Source: Aquipseudomonas alcaligenes (GTDB lineage Bacteria; Pseudomonadota; Gammaproteobacteria; Pseudomonadales; Pseudomonadaceae). Taken from it: DNA of 64,000 nt. Of this stretch, positions 56,260 to 64,000 are shown piece after piece (position 1 is the first letter of the stretch; every line of letters begins with the position of its first letter). The translations under genes and the position numbers were made by a program. The stretch is taken from the NCBI RefSeq assembly GCF_900156545.1, contig NZ_FTNW01000001.1:310001-374000 (forward strand), given 5' to 3'. The notes below the pieces were generated by a model. The model saw only the letters and a program-made list of their open reading frames with translations, was not told the origin of the DNA and did no database searches.

Positions 56260-57354
56260 ATGAGCGCCGTCACCCGCGAAGCGGTCGAAGCCCGTCTGCG
56301 TCAGTTCACCGACCCCCACCTGAACCAGGACCCGGTCTCCGCCGGCTGCCTGCGCGAAGTCGATATCCAGGGCGGCAAGGTCGCCGTGCGCCTGGAGCTG
56401 GGCTACGCCGCCGGGCTGTTCAAGAACGGCTGGGCGCAGATGCTGCAGATGGCCCTGGAAGACCTGGATGGCGTGGAGTCGGCCAAGGTGCAGGTGGATG
56501 TGGCCATCACCGCGCACAAGGCCCAGGAGCAGGTGCCGGCGCTGACCGGGGTGAAGAACATCATCGCCGTGGCCTCCGGCAAGGGCGGGGTGGGCAAGTC
56601 CACCACTGCCGCGAACCTGGCGCTGGCGCTGGCTCGCGAGGGCGCCCGCGTTGGCATTCTCGACGCAGATATCTACGGCCCCAGCCAGGGCATCATGTTC
56701 GGCATCCCGGAAGGGACGCGGCCCAGGGTGCGCGACCAGAAGTATTTCGTGCCGCTGGAAGCGCATGGCGTGCAGGTGATGTCCATGGCCTTCCTCACCG
56801 ACGACAACACGCCGGTGGTGTGGCGCGGGCCGATGGTTTCCGGCGCGCTGCTGCAGCTGGTGACCCAGACCGCCTGGGACGACCTGGACTACCTGGTCGT
56901 CGACATGCCGCCGGGTACCGGTGACATCCAGCTGACCCTGGCGCAGAAGGTGCCGGTGGCCGGCGCAGTGATCGTCACCACCCCGCAGGATCTGGCTCTG
57001 CTCGATGCCAGGAAGGGCGTGGAGATGTTCCGCAAGGTCAACATCCCGGTGCTGGGCGTGGTGGAAAACATGGCCGTGCATATCTGCAGCCACTGCGGCC
57101 ATGCCGAGCACCTGTTCGGCGAAGGCGGTGGCGAGAAACTGGCGGCCCAGTACGGCGTCGACCTGCTGGCATCCTTGCCGCTGTCGATGGCCATCCGCAT
57201 GCAGGCTGACGGCGGCAAGCCGACCGTAGTGGCCGATACCGAGAGCCAGATCGCCATGATCTACCAGGAGATGGCACGCAGCGTCGGTGCGCGTATCGCT
57301 CTGGCAGGGCTGGGGGCATCGGCCATGCCGACCATTGAGATCAGCGAAGACTGA
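56260..57354 (+). CDS. apbC: Fe-S cluster carrier ATPase (Mrp/ApbC/NBP35 family)
   Basis: 364 residues. N-terminal MIP18-like domain (VEARLRQFTDPHLNQD), then deviant Walker A VASGKGGVGKSTTAANLALA near residue 105, VVDMPPGTGD near 213, and the C-terminal CxxC cluster site HICSHCGHAEHLFG near 275. Scaffold or carrier for [4Fe-4S] clusters. Divergent from metG, as in P. aeruginosa. Its stop shares a small GACGCC/GGCGTC hairpin with the convergent gene. Confidence 0.93.
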   Translation: MSAVTREAVEARLRQFTDPHLNQDPVSAGCLREVDIQGGKVAVRLELGYAAGLFKNGWAQMLQMALEDLDGVESAKVQVDVAITAHKAQEQVPALTGVKNIIAVASGKGGVGKSTTAANLALALAREGARVGILDADIYGPSQGIMFGIPEGTRPRVRDQKYFVPLEAHGVQVMSMAFLTDDNTPVVWRGPMVSGALLQLVTQTAWDDLDYLVVDMPPGTGDIQLTLAQKVPVAGAVIVTTPQDLALLDARKGVEMFRKVNIPVLGVVENMAVHICSHCGHAEHLFGEGGGEKLAAQYGVDLLASLPLSMAIRMQADGGKPTVVADTESQIAMIYQEMARSVGARIALAGLGASAMPTIEISED

Positions 57355-57358
57355 CGCC

Positions 57359-57847
57359 TTAGGGCGTCAGCAGGGTTCCGCCGTCTGTGGGGAACTGCCG
57401 CGCGCGCAGTTCCTCAAGGGTGAGCTCGCGACCGACCCATAGGTGGATTTTTCTCGCGCCGGCACAGTGACAAAGTTCATAGAGACCGCGCCGCTCCACC
57501 TGCGTCAGTCCTCCCTCCAGGTGCTCGAGCGGATGTAACACCACTTCCGGCTTGAGAAAGGTTTTCCCTGCGATCTGGCGTACGAGCAGCTGTAGGGTCT
57601 TCTCCGCAACAGCGAAGTCCGCCAGCAGTGTGCGCGGGTGGTCGAAACCGTTGAGTATCTCCACCTGTGGTTGCCCCTGCAGCTTTGCAGCAGCGTGGCC
57701 AACGGCAATGGCCTCACGTTTGCCCTTGATGGTCTGCAGTGCCAGGACGGGCGGTTCGTCGAAGGCCATACCGGATGGCAGATGCAGGCCGCTGATGCTC
57801 TGTGATCTGAGCTTCAGGTAGAGCAGGGGTGTCAGGTTTCTGAACAT
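57359..57847 (-). CDS. Stand-alone MreB-like partial domain protein
   Basis: 162 residues. It aligns by eye to the first part of Mre[69 protein letters not shown]. The phosphate-1 loop (DLGTAN in MreB) is not preserved, and the later ATP-binding and IIA/IIB parts are missing. It cannot form a normal filament or bind ATP as MreB does. ATG at 57847 preferred over an in-frame GTG at 57880. Convergent with apbC. Confidence 0.75.
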   Translation of the reverse strand: MFRNLTPLLYLKLRSQSISGLHLPSGMAFDEPPVLALQTIKGKREAIAVGHAAAKLQGQPQVEILNGFDHPRTLLADFAVAEKTLQLLVRQIAGKTFLKPEVVLHPLEHLEGGLTQVERRGLYELCHCAGARKIHLWVGRELTLEELRARQFPTDGGTLLTP

Positions 57848-57994
57848 GTGGTCATCCGTGGCGCACTGGAAAAGGCGCACAGCCTAACGATGGCGAGGCT
57901 CGTCGTCGACCTGCCCGGCGCCCCTTGGCTCGACGCCCCGACGCCCGGTAAGATGCGCGATCATTTTTCAACCACTGCTTTCAGGACGCCTGCC

Positions 57995-58561
57995 ATGAGC
58001 ATCAAATCGGACAAGTGGATTCGCCGCATGGCCCAGGAACACGGGATGATCGAGCCCTTCGTCGAGCGCCAGATCCGTGGTGCCGACGACAGCCGGGTGA
58101 TCTCCTACGGCGTCTCCAGCTATGGCTACGACGTGCGCTGTGCCGCCGAATTCAAGGTGTTCACCAACATCCACTCGGCGGTGGTCGACCCGAAGAACTT
58201 CGACGAGAAGAGCTTCGTCGACATCAACAGCGATGTTTGCATCATTCCGCCGAACTCCTTCGCCCTGGCCCGCACCGTCGAGTACTTCCGCATCCCGCGT
58301 GACGTGCTGACCATCTGCCTGGGCAAGAGCACCTACGCGCGCTGCGGCATCATCGTCAACGTCACCCCGCTGGAGCCGGAGTGGGAAGGTCACGTGACGC
58401 TGGAGTTCTCCAATACCACCAACCTGCCGGCGAAGATCTACGCCAACGAGGGCGTGGCGCAGATGCTGTTCCTGCAGTCCGACGAGGCCTGTGAAGTGTC
58501 CTACGCCGACCGTGGCGGCAAGTACCAGGGCCAGACGGGTGTGACTCTGCCCAAGGCCTGA
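57995..58561 (+). CDS. dcd: dCTP deaminase
   Basis: 188 residues, normal size. [11 protein letters not shown] near residue 44, [20 protein letters not shown] near 108-127 (active-site Ser, Arg), [12 protein letters not shown] near 132, and C-terminal [15 protein letters not shown]. Makes dUTP for thymidylate synthesis. Start [13 protein letters not shown] is the family standard. Confidence 0.95.
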   Translation: MSIKSDKWIRRMAQEHGMIEPFVERQIRGADDSRVISYGVSSYGYDVRCAAEFKVFTNIHSAVVDPKNFDEKSFVDINSDVCIIPPNSFALARTVEYFRIPRDVLTICLGKSTYARCGIIVNVTPLEPEWEGHVTLEFSNTTNLPAKIYANEGVAQMLFLQSDEACEVSYADRGGKYQGQTGVTLPKA

Positions 58562-58575
58562 TGGCGTCGGGATAG

Positions 58576-58604
58576 AAAAAAGCCGGGCAATCGCCCGGCT
58601 TTTT
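58576..58604. terminator. Bidirectional terminator (dcd / nadE)
   Basis: AAAAAAGCCGGGC-AATC-GCCCGGCTTTTT between convergent stops. Confidence 0.93.
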
Positions 58605-58615
58605 CGTTGCTGGCC

Positions 58616-59443
58616 TCAGGGCACCAGTGGCAGCTCGCGCTTGTGCCGGGTGTTGTCATAGGTGCGCACGATGGTGGCGTAGGCGGCCTCGCTGACCGGC
58701 TGACCATGCAGGAAGGCGTCGATCTCGGCGTAGGTCACGCCGTGAGCCTCCTCGTCCGGCTTGCCGGGGCGCAGCTCTTCCAGGTCGGCGGTTGGCGTTT
58801 TCATTACCAGGTGCTGCGGCGCCCCCAGGTACTGGGCGATGGCACGCACCTGGCCCTTGACCAGACCGGACAGCGGGGCGAGGTCGCAGGCACCGTCGCC
58901 GAACTTGGTGAAGAAGCCCATCACTGCCTCGGCGGCGTGGTCGGTGCCGATTACCAGGCCATTGTTGGCGTTGGCGATGGCGAACTGGGCGACCATGCGG
59001 ATGCGCGCCTTGATGTTGCCGTTGACGAAGTCGCGGCGTGCCTCGCTGAGCTTCTGCAGGTGCGCGACCTGCTCACCCAGGCCGCGCACGCTGGCGGCGA
59101 TGTTGACCGTGTCGTTCTCGTCGGCGCGGATGAATTTCAGAGAGTCCTGGGCGTCGTGCTCGTCGTGCTGGGTGTCATGTGGCAGGCGCACGGCGATAAA
59201 GCGATAGCCCGAATCTCCGGTTTCGGCACGTAGCTCCTCGACCGACAGCTGGGCCAGGCGCCCGGCAGTGGTGGAGTCGACGCCGCCGCTGATGCCCAGC
59301 ACCAGGACCTTGAGGCCGGAGTTCTTCAGGCAGTTCTTGATGAAGCGCTTGCGCCGTTCCACTTCCGCCACCAGGGCGGCTTCGTCGGCAAAGGGCGGCA
59401 CCACATCGAGTGCGGCGGCGATTTCGGCTTGGCGGTTGCTCAT
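58616..59443 (-). CDS. nadE: NAD synthetase, ammonia-dependent
   Basis: 275 residues: a single synthetase domain with PP-loop [15 protein letters not shown] near residue 50, [20 protein letters not shown] near 175, [14 protein letters not shown] near 200. No glutaminase domain, so ammonia-dependent. Converts deamido-NAD to NAD. Follows pncB by 10 nt; last gene of the salvage operon. Confidence 0.95.
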   Translation of the reverse strand: MSNRQAEIAAALDVVPPFADEAALVAEVERRKRFIKNCLKNSGLKVLVLGISGGVDSTTAGRLAQLSVEELRAETGDSGYRFIAVRLPHDTQHDEHDAQDSLKFIRADENDTVNIAASVRGLGEQVAHLQKLSEARRDFVNGNIKARIRMVAQFAIANANNGLVIGTDHAAEAVMGFFTKFGDGACDLAPLSGLVKGQVRAIAQYLGAPQHLVMKTPTADLEELRPGKPDEEAHGVTYAEIDAFLHGQPVSEAAYATIVRTYDNTRHKRELPLVP

Positions 59444-59453
59444 GGCGGGGTCC

Positions 59454-60647
59454 TCAGACACGGAAAACATGTTTCAGGTAGCTGACGAAGTTCTCGTCGC
59501 GGCACTGGGTCTTGCCCGGTGCGTCGGAAATCTTGGCCACCGGCTGGCCGTTGCAGGCCGTCATCTTGATCACGATGTTCATCGGCTCTACGCCGGGAAT
59601 GTCGCAGGTCAGCTTGGTGCCAATGCCGAAGCTTACGTGGATACGCCCGCAAAGTGCACGGTAGAGCTGCAGCGACTTCTCGAAGTCGAGGCCGTCGGAG
59701 AACACCAGGGTCTTGCTCATGGGGTCGATGCCGAGCTTCTCGTAATGGGCGATGGCCTTCTCCGCCCACTGCAGCGGGTCGCCGGAGTCATGGCGCAGGC
59801 CGTCGAACAGCTTGGCGAAGTACAGATCGAAGTCGCGCAGGAACGCATCCATGGTGATGCAGTCGGTCAGGGCGATGCCGAGCAGGCCGCGGTATTCGCG
59901 CACCCAGCAGTCCAGCGCGGCGATCTGGCTGTCGATCAGGCGCGGGCCGAGCTGCTGGTGGGCCATCAGCCATTCGTGGGCCATGGTGCCGATCGGCTTA
60001 AGGTCCAGTTCGCGCGCCAGGTGTACGTTGCTGGTACCGACGAAGCGCCCGGGGAAGTCACGCTTCATGATCCGCACCATCTGTTCCTGCACGCGGAAGG
60101 AGAAGCGTCGGCGGGTGCCGAAGTCGGCCACCTGGAAACCTTCCAGCTCACTGGCCGACGCCTCGGCCCTGAGCCAGTCCAGCTTCTGGTACAGGCGTTC
60201 GCTGGCCTGCTCCAGCAGTACCTCGCGGTAGCGATAGCGGTTGCGCACCTCGCTGATGATCGCCAGCAGCGGAATTTCGTAGAGAATCACGTGCAGCCAG
60301 GGGCCGCGCAGGCGGATGCACAGCTGGCCCTCCTCGATGCCGGTCTGCACATGGCGCGGGTTGAAGCGGAACAAGCCGAGAAAGCGGATGAAGTCCGGCT
60401 TCATGAACGGGATGCGTTCGAGGAAGGCCAACTGGTCGGCGGTCACTTCCAGTTCGGCCAGGCGTTCGATCTGGTAACGGATCTCGGCCAGGTAGGGCGT
60501 CAGGTCCTCGGCGTTGCGGCAGCGGAACTCCCACTCCACCTCGGCGTTGGGGTAGTTGTGCAGCACCGCCTGCATCATGGTCAGCTTGTAGAAGTCGGTG
60601 TCCAGCAGGTTCTGCACGATGCGCTCGGCGAATACGCTCTCGGTCAT
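59454..60647 (-). CDS. pncB: Nicotinate phosphoribosyltransferase
   Basis: 397 residues. [20 protein letters not shown] near residue 14, FGTRRRFSF near 175, [20 protein letters not shown] then EW near 203 (the active-site His region), and [14 protein letters not shown] near 283. Makes nicotinate mononucleotide. ATG at 60647 follows the pncA stop (TGAGATG) with GGAG inside pncA; METTE at 60662 is an alternative. Confidence 0.94.
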   Translation of the reverse strand: MTESVFAERIVQNLLDTDFYKLTMMQAVLHNYPNAEVEWEFRCRNAEDLTPYLAEIRYQIERLAELEVTADQLAFLERIPFMKPDFIRFLGLFRFNPRHVQTGIEEGQLCIRLRGPWLHVILYEIPLLAIISEVRNRYRYREVLLEQASERLYQKLDWLRAEASASELEGFQVADFGTRRRFSFRVQEQMVRIMKRDFPGRFVGTSNVHLARELDLKPIGTMAHEWLMAHQQLGPRLIDSQIAALDCWVREYRGLLGIALTDCITMDAFLRDFDLYFAKLFDGLRHDSGDPLQWAEKAIAHYEKLGIDPMSKTLVFSDGLDFEKSLQLYRALCGRIHVSFGIGTKLTCDIPGVEPMNIVIKMTACNGQPVAKISDAPGKTQCRDENFVSYLKHVFRV

Positions 60648-60648
60648 C

Positions 60649-61293
60649 TCAGTTGTCTCCATCCATGTTCAGCGCGGCATCCAGCTCATCCAGGCTGGCG
60701 TGCAGGGCGATGCCGGCGGCGCGCATCTCGGCGCAGGCGCTGTTGGCGGTGTCGTCGGCAATGGCCCGGCAGGCCGGCAGATAGACGTCCACCTCGAAGC
60801 CAGCGTTGCGCAGTTGCAGGGCGGTGGTCTTCACGCAGTAATCCAGGGCCAGGCCGCCGACCAGCACGCGGTTCACGCCATTGTGCCGGAGAAACTCGAT
60901 GACGCCCGTGCTGCGCTTCTCGGCCAGGTCGTGGTAGCAGGCGCCGTAGGGGTGCAGGTCCGGCTCCACGCCTTTCCACACGAAGTAGTCGTAGTCCAGC
61001 GGGGCGGGCAGCTCGTCGAGCAGTTCGAAACCCGGCGTGCCTGGCACGCAGTGGCTGACCCAGGACAGGTCGGCATTGGCCAGCGGCAGCGGTTTGAGCA
61101 TTTCCGCATGGCTCGGCGCCACCCAGGCGGCTTGCGGGCTGTGCGCATCCTTGCTGCCCAGGCGCAGGCTGGCACGCGCGGCCAGCTGGTTGAGGGCTGG
61201 AGCGATGGTATCGCCGCCGGGAACCGGCAGCTCGTCAGGGCACAGCGGGGTGAAGCCCTTTTGCGCGTCGACGTCGAAGCTGGCGATTTTCAT
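60649..61293 (-). CDS. pncA: Nicotinamidase
   Basis: 214 residues. Catalytic triad parts: Asp in [12 protein letters not shown] near residue 8, Lys in [10 protein letters not shown] near 110, Cys in [16 protein letters not shown] near 155. Hydrolyses nicotinamide to nicotinate, the first step of the salvage route continued by PncB and NadE. ATG at 61293 has GAGGA 8 nt upstream. Divergent from nrtR. Confidence 0.92.
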   Translation of the reverse strand: MKIASFDVDAQKGFTPLCPDELPVPGGDTIAPALNQLAARASLRLGSKDAHSPQAAWVAPSHAEMLKPLPLANADLSWVSHCVPGTPGFELLDELPAPLDYDYFVWKGVEPDLHPYGACYHDLAEKRSTGVIEFLRHNGVNRVLVGGLALDYCVKTTALQLRNAGFEVDVYLPACRAIADDTANSACAEMRAAGIALHASLDELDAALNMDGDN

Positions 61294-61327
61294 CTTGGCA
61301 TTCCTCGTTGCCCTGGAGATGACTACA

Positions 61328-61410
61328 TATTCCATCTGATGAAATAAGTTGGCAAGCGGTTTTCTCTGTCGGGGGTGAAATTCTGTGAGTTATTCGTCAA
61401 GATGGAATAA
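61328..61410. promoter_or_regulatory. Two NrtR-type operators between pncA and nrtR
   Basis: Site 1, TATTCCATCTGATGAAATA (61328-61346): inverted repeat, 8 of 9 positions paired around a central T. Site 2, 61390-61410: arms TTATTC and GAATAA, sharing the half-site GATGGAATA with site 1's complement. Each lies near one of the two divergent genes, as expected for a repressor acting both ways. Confidence 0.75.
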
Positions 61411-61434
61411 GTCTGGAGATTCTCAGGAGAAGGC

Positions 61435-62127
61435 ATGAGTACTGCCGAAGTGCTGGCCGGGGTAGATATCGTGGCGTTGCGCCTGGGCGGGGAGGGGGCG
61501 CTGGAGTTGCTGCTGATCCGTCGCGCCCAGGCGCCGTTCGCGGAGCAATGGGCATTGCCCGGCGTGCTGGTCAATGGCCGCTGCGCTGATGCCAGCCTCG
61601 ACGCTGCCGCCGCGCGCGCGCTGCAGGACAAGGCGCGCATCGCCCCGGCGCACCTGGAGCAGGTGGCCACTGTCGGCAACGCGGTCCGTGACCCGCGCGG
61701 CTGGTCGCTGTCGACTTTCTATCTGGCCCTGCTGGCACCGGATGTCGAACTGCAGGGTGCTGATCTGCGCTTTGTTGCTCTGAGCGAGGTGCTGGAGGGC
61801 CGCCTGGCGCTGCCGTTCGACCATGCCCAACTGGTGTTCCTGGCGGCCGAGCGGCTTGCCGGCAAGGCACTTTACACCGCGCTGCCGCTGTATCTGCTGG
61901 CGCCGCGCTTTACCGTCACCGAGGCGCTAACCGCGTTCCAGGCCTGCCTCGGCCAGCCGGTGCAGCACACCACCCTGCGTGGGCGGCTGGAAAAGATGAA
62001 GCAGCAGGGCTGGGTGGTGGACAGCGGGGAGAAGAACCAGCCACGCATGGGGCGGCCGCAGGTTCTGCTGGAGCACCATCCCCAGGCCGATGGCACCTTC
62101 ATCTTCGATCGCAGTGTGCTGGCCTGA
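61435..62127 (+). CDS. nrtR: NrtR-family transcriptional regulator of NAD metabolism
   Basis: 230 residues. N-terminal Nudix-fold domain (VDIVALRLGGEGALELLLIR, FAEQWALPGVLVN) with a degenerate Nudix box: ADASLDAAAARALQDKA lacks the REUXEE catalytic glutamates, as in ligand-sensing NrtR. C-terminal winged helix FTVTEALTAFQACLGQPVQH then TTLRGRLEKMKQQGWV. NrtR represses NAD-salvage genes and responds to ADP-ribose or related NAD metabolites. Divergent from pncA-pncB-nadE, which is its evident target. Confidence 0.92.
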   Translation: MSTAEVLAGVDIVALRLGGEGALELLLIRRAQAPFAEQWALPGVLVNGRCADASLDAAAARALQDKARIAPAHLEQVATVGNAVRDPRGWSLSTFYLALLAPDVELQGADLRFVALSEVLEGRLALPFDHAQLVFLAAERLAGKALYTALPLYLLAPRFTVTEALTAFQACLGQPVQHTTLRGRLEKMKQQGWVVDSGEKNQPRMGRPQVLLEHHPQADGTFIFDRSVLA

Positions 62128-62190
62128 CGGCCCGAGGTCCGTCCTGCCACCGGGGCTGGTGTGGCGCTGCGCGGTCGGAAAGTTCCCGGG

Positions 62191-62224
62191 TCCGGAGTTT
62201 TCCGTAAAAACTCCGGAGTTTTTC
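62191..62224 (+). terminator. Terminator after nrtR
   Basis: TCCGGAGTTTT / AAAACTCCGGA 11-bp stem followed by GTTTTTCG, 63 nt beyond the nrtR stop. Confidence 0.88.
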
Positions 62225-62512
62225 GCAAGAAGCGGTCATCCCCCTGTCACTAGAGTCCTGCATCCCATCGCTGGAGCTGCGCGTTTGTGCGTTCAGAGCG
62301 CTGGGCTAAACCCAATGCAGAGGTCGCCAGTGGCGACCCGCAGCCGTTTCCGGGAGGGGAGCGGCGTGATGAGGCGCCGGCGGCGGGCGTCAGTCTTCAT
62401 AACCCGGGCCCTATGGCCTGGGTGTTCGAGCGTTCGTCACGAGCGGGCGCGTTTGCCAACCCAGCCGCGGCCAACCCCGTGGCCATAACAACAAGCGAGA
62501 GGGCATCCTCCC
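62225..62512 (+). promoter_or_regulatory. putP upstream region with CA motif for Hfq/Crc
   Basis: No gene is supported here. A perfect hairpin GGTCGCC-AGT-GGCGACC lies at 62322-62338. AACAACAA at 62487-62494 fits the AAnAAnAA catabolite-repression motif bound by Hfq-Crc and sits directly before the GAGAGGG ribosome site of putP, where binding would block translation. The promoter itself was not identified. Confidence 0.6.
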
Positions 62513-64000
62513 ATGACAGCCAGTACCCCCATGCTGATCACCTTCGTGGTGTATATCGCCGCGATGGTCCTGATCGGCCTTATCGCCTACCTGCGTACCA
62601 AGAACCTGTCCGACTACATTCTCGGCGGCCGTAGCATCGGCAGCTTCGTCACCGCGCTGTCCGCCGGTGCCTCCGACATGAGTGGCTGGCTGCTGATGGG
62701 CCTGCCGGGCGCCATCTTCGTCGCCGGTATCTCCGAGAGCTGGATCGCCATTGGCCTGGTCGTCGGTGCCTACCTCAACTGGCTGTTCGTTGCCGGCCGT
62801 CTGCGCGTGCAGACCGAGCACAACGGCAACGCCCTGACCCTGCCGGACTACTTCACCAACCGCTTCGAGGACAACAGCCGCATCCTGCGCATCTTCTCGG
62901 CGCTGGTGATCCTGGTGTTCTTCACCATCTACTGTGCCTCCGGCGTGGTTGCCGGTGCCCGCCTGTTCGAAAGCACCTTCGGCATGAGCTACGAGACCGC
63001 CCTGTGGGCCGGCGCCGCCGCCACCATTGCCTACACCTTCATCGGTGGCTTCCTGGCGGTGAGCTGGACCGACACCGTGCAGGCCACCCTGATGATCTTC
63101 GCCCTGATCCTCACTCCGGTGATGGTGATGATCGCCACCGGTGGCATGGACACCACCTTCGCCGCCATCGAGCTGAAGGATGCCACCAACTTCGACATGC
63201 TCAAGGGCGCCACCTTCGTCGGCGTGATCTCGCTGATGGCCTGGGGCCTGGGCTACTTCGGTCAGCCGCACATCCTGGCGCGCTTCATGGCTGCCGACTC
63301 GGTCAAGTCGATCCCGGCTGCCCGCCGCATCTCCATGACCTGGATGATCCTCTGCCTGGGCGGCGCCGTGGCCGTCGGCTTCTTCGGTATCGCCTACTTC
63401 CAGGCCAACCCGGCACTGGCCGGCCCGGTCAGCGAGAACCCGGAGCGCGTTTTCATCGAGCTGTCGAAGATCCTGTTCAACCCCTGGATCGCCGGCATCC
63501 TGCTGTCCGCCATCCTGGCCGCGGTGATGTCCACCCTGAGCTGCCAGCTGCTGGTCTGCTCCAGCGCCCTGACCGAGGATTTCTATAAGGCCTTCCTGCG
63601 CAAGGGCGCCAGCCAGAACGAACTGGTCTGGGTCGGTCGCGCCATGGTGCTGCTGGTCGCGGTGATCGCCATCCTGCTGGCTTCCAATCCGGAAAACCGC
63701 GTACTGGGCCTGGTGTCCTACGCCTGGGCCGGCTTCGGTGCTGCCTTCGGTCCGGTGGTGATCCTCTCCGTGCTGTGGAAGGGCATGACCCGCAACGGTG
63801 CTCTGGCCGGCATGATTGTTGGCGCCGTGACCGTGGTGGTGTGGAAGAACTGGATCGGTCTGGGGCTGTACGAAATCATCCCGGGCTTCATCCTCGCCAC
63901 CCTGGCCATCGTCATCTTCAGCCGCATCGGCAATGGCCCGTCCAGCGCCATGCACAAGCGCTTCGACGAAGCCGAGCAGGAATACCAGGACGCCCACCTG
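62513..64000 (+). CDS. putP: Sodium/proline symporter PutP (runs off right edge)
   Basis: 496 residues visible with no stop, close to full length for PutP. MTASTPMLITFVVYIAAMVL starts the first of about 12-13 membrane helices. SSS-family motifs: SDYILGGRSIGSFVTALSAG then ASDMSGWLLMGLPG near residues 33-66 (Na+ and proline site), and GYFGQPHILARFMAADSVK near 247. Couples Na+ entry to proline uptake at the inner membrane. Long leader upstream carries a Hfq/Crc-type motif. Confidence 0.94.
   Translation, partial: MTASTPMLITFVVYIAAMVLIGLIAYLRTKNLSDYILGGRSIGSFVTALSAGASDMSGWLLMGLPGAIFVAGISESWIAIGLVVGAYLNWLFVAGRLRVQTEHNGNALTLPDYFTNRFEDNSRILRIFSALVILVFFTIYCASGVVAGARLFESTFGMSYETALWAGAAATIAYTFIGGFLAVSWTDTVQATLMIFALILTPVMVMIATGGMDTTFAAIELKDATNFDMLKGATFVGVISLMAWGLGYFGQPHILARFMAADSVKSIPAARRISMTWMILCLGGAVAVGFFGIAYFQANPALAGPVSENPERVFIELSKILFNPWIAGILLSAILAAVMSTLSCQLLVCSSALTEDFYKAFLRKGASQNELVWVGRAMVLLVAVIAILLASNPENRVLGLVSYAWAGFGAAFGPVVILSVLWKGMTRNGALAGMIVGAVTVVVWKNWIGLGLYEIIPGFILATLAIVIFSRIGNGPSSAMHKRFDEAEQEYQDAHL

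Noticed and set aside
57351..57370. CTGACGCC/GGGCGTCAG hairpin at the apbC stop as a terminator
   Set aside because: No T-run; the repeat mainly reflects the two convergent stop regions.

Overview
The window is high-GC chromosomal DNA with the gene content and local gene order of a Pseudomonas from the aeruginosa / mendocina-oleovorans side of the genus. Evidence includes motY-pyrC-rnt-bfd next to argG-gloA, nth-rnf-metG-apbC-dcd, a near-complete atu (acyclic terpene utilisation) cluster, nasST with an nrt-type nitrate transporter, and the pncA-pncB-nadE/nrtR module. No phage, plasmid, insertion sequence or CRISPR array is visible. Mobile-type DNA is limited to short palindromic intergenic repeats and one decayed toxin-antitoxin pair.

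Region by region. 1-1300: end of a secreted molybdopterin-fold-like gene, a periplasmic rhodanese, a possible tiny membrane protein and an orphan terminator. 1295-4807: fatty-acid beta-oxidation pair (thiolase and FadJ-type multifunctional enzyme). 4.9-10.2 kb: a solute-binding protein, small proteins, a glutamine amidotransferase, CorA, PlsC, a crotonase and tRNA-Ser(GGA). 10.2-12.5 kb: wrecked yefM-yoeB pair, then an MscS channel. 12.7-22.9 kb: atuG-F-E-D-C-B-A on the minus strand with divergent atuR and two matching operators; atuH is not here. 23-27 kb: tandem paralogous solute-binding proteins, a CPBP membrane protease, DUF2897, an alpha/beta hydrolase. 27.1-36.3 kb: nrtABD and nasS-nasT, each preceded by the same NasT-type leader hairpin plus a terminator. 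Between them lie a LexA-boxed small gene, a lipoprotein, alaC and a PLP-dependent decarboxylase with a repeated ACTGTAC motif upstream.

36.4-47.3 kb is mostly housekeeping: DUF903 lipoprotein, acnB, DUF1289, a universal stress protein, miaE, bfd (Fur-type promoter), rnt, pyrC, motY, argG, gloA. 47.3-53.7 kb: nth plus an Rnf/Rsx operon that has no rsxC and an unusual extended RsxB, then a DUF1190 / glutathionylspermidine-synthase-like / DUF350 cassette. 54-64 kb: metG, apbC, a stand-alone MreB-like fragment, dcd, the NAD-salvage set nadE-pncB-pncA with divergent nrtR and shared operators, and putP running off the right edge.

How it fits together: the atu genes oxidise and carboxylate citronellol/geraniol-type terpenes to acyl-CoAs that the 1.3-4.8 kb thiolase/hydratase pair could help shorten (inference). 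NasS-NasT senses nitrate and should relieve termination in front of both nrtABD and its own operon. NrtR should shut off NAD salvage when its NAD-related ligand is low or absent, as described for the family. The most unusual items are the rsxC-less Rnf operon, the twin NasT leaders, the DUF1190/GSP/DUF350 cassette, the isolated MreB-like domain and AtuB lacking the usual SDR tyrosine.
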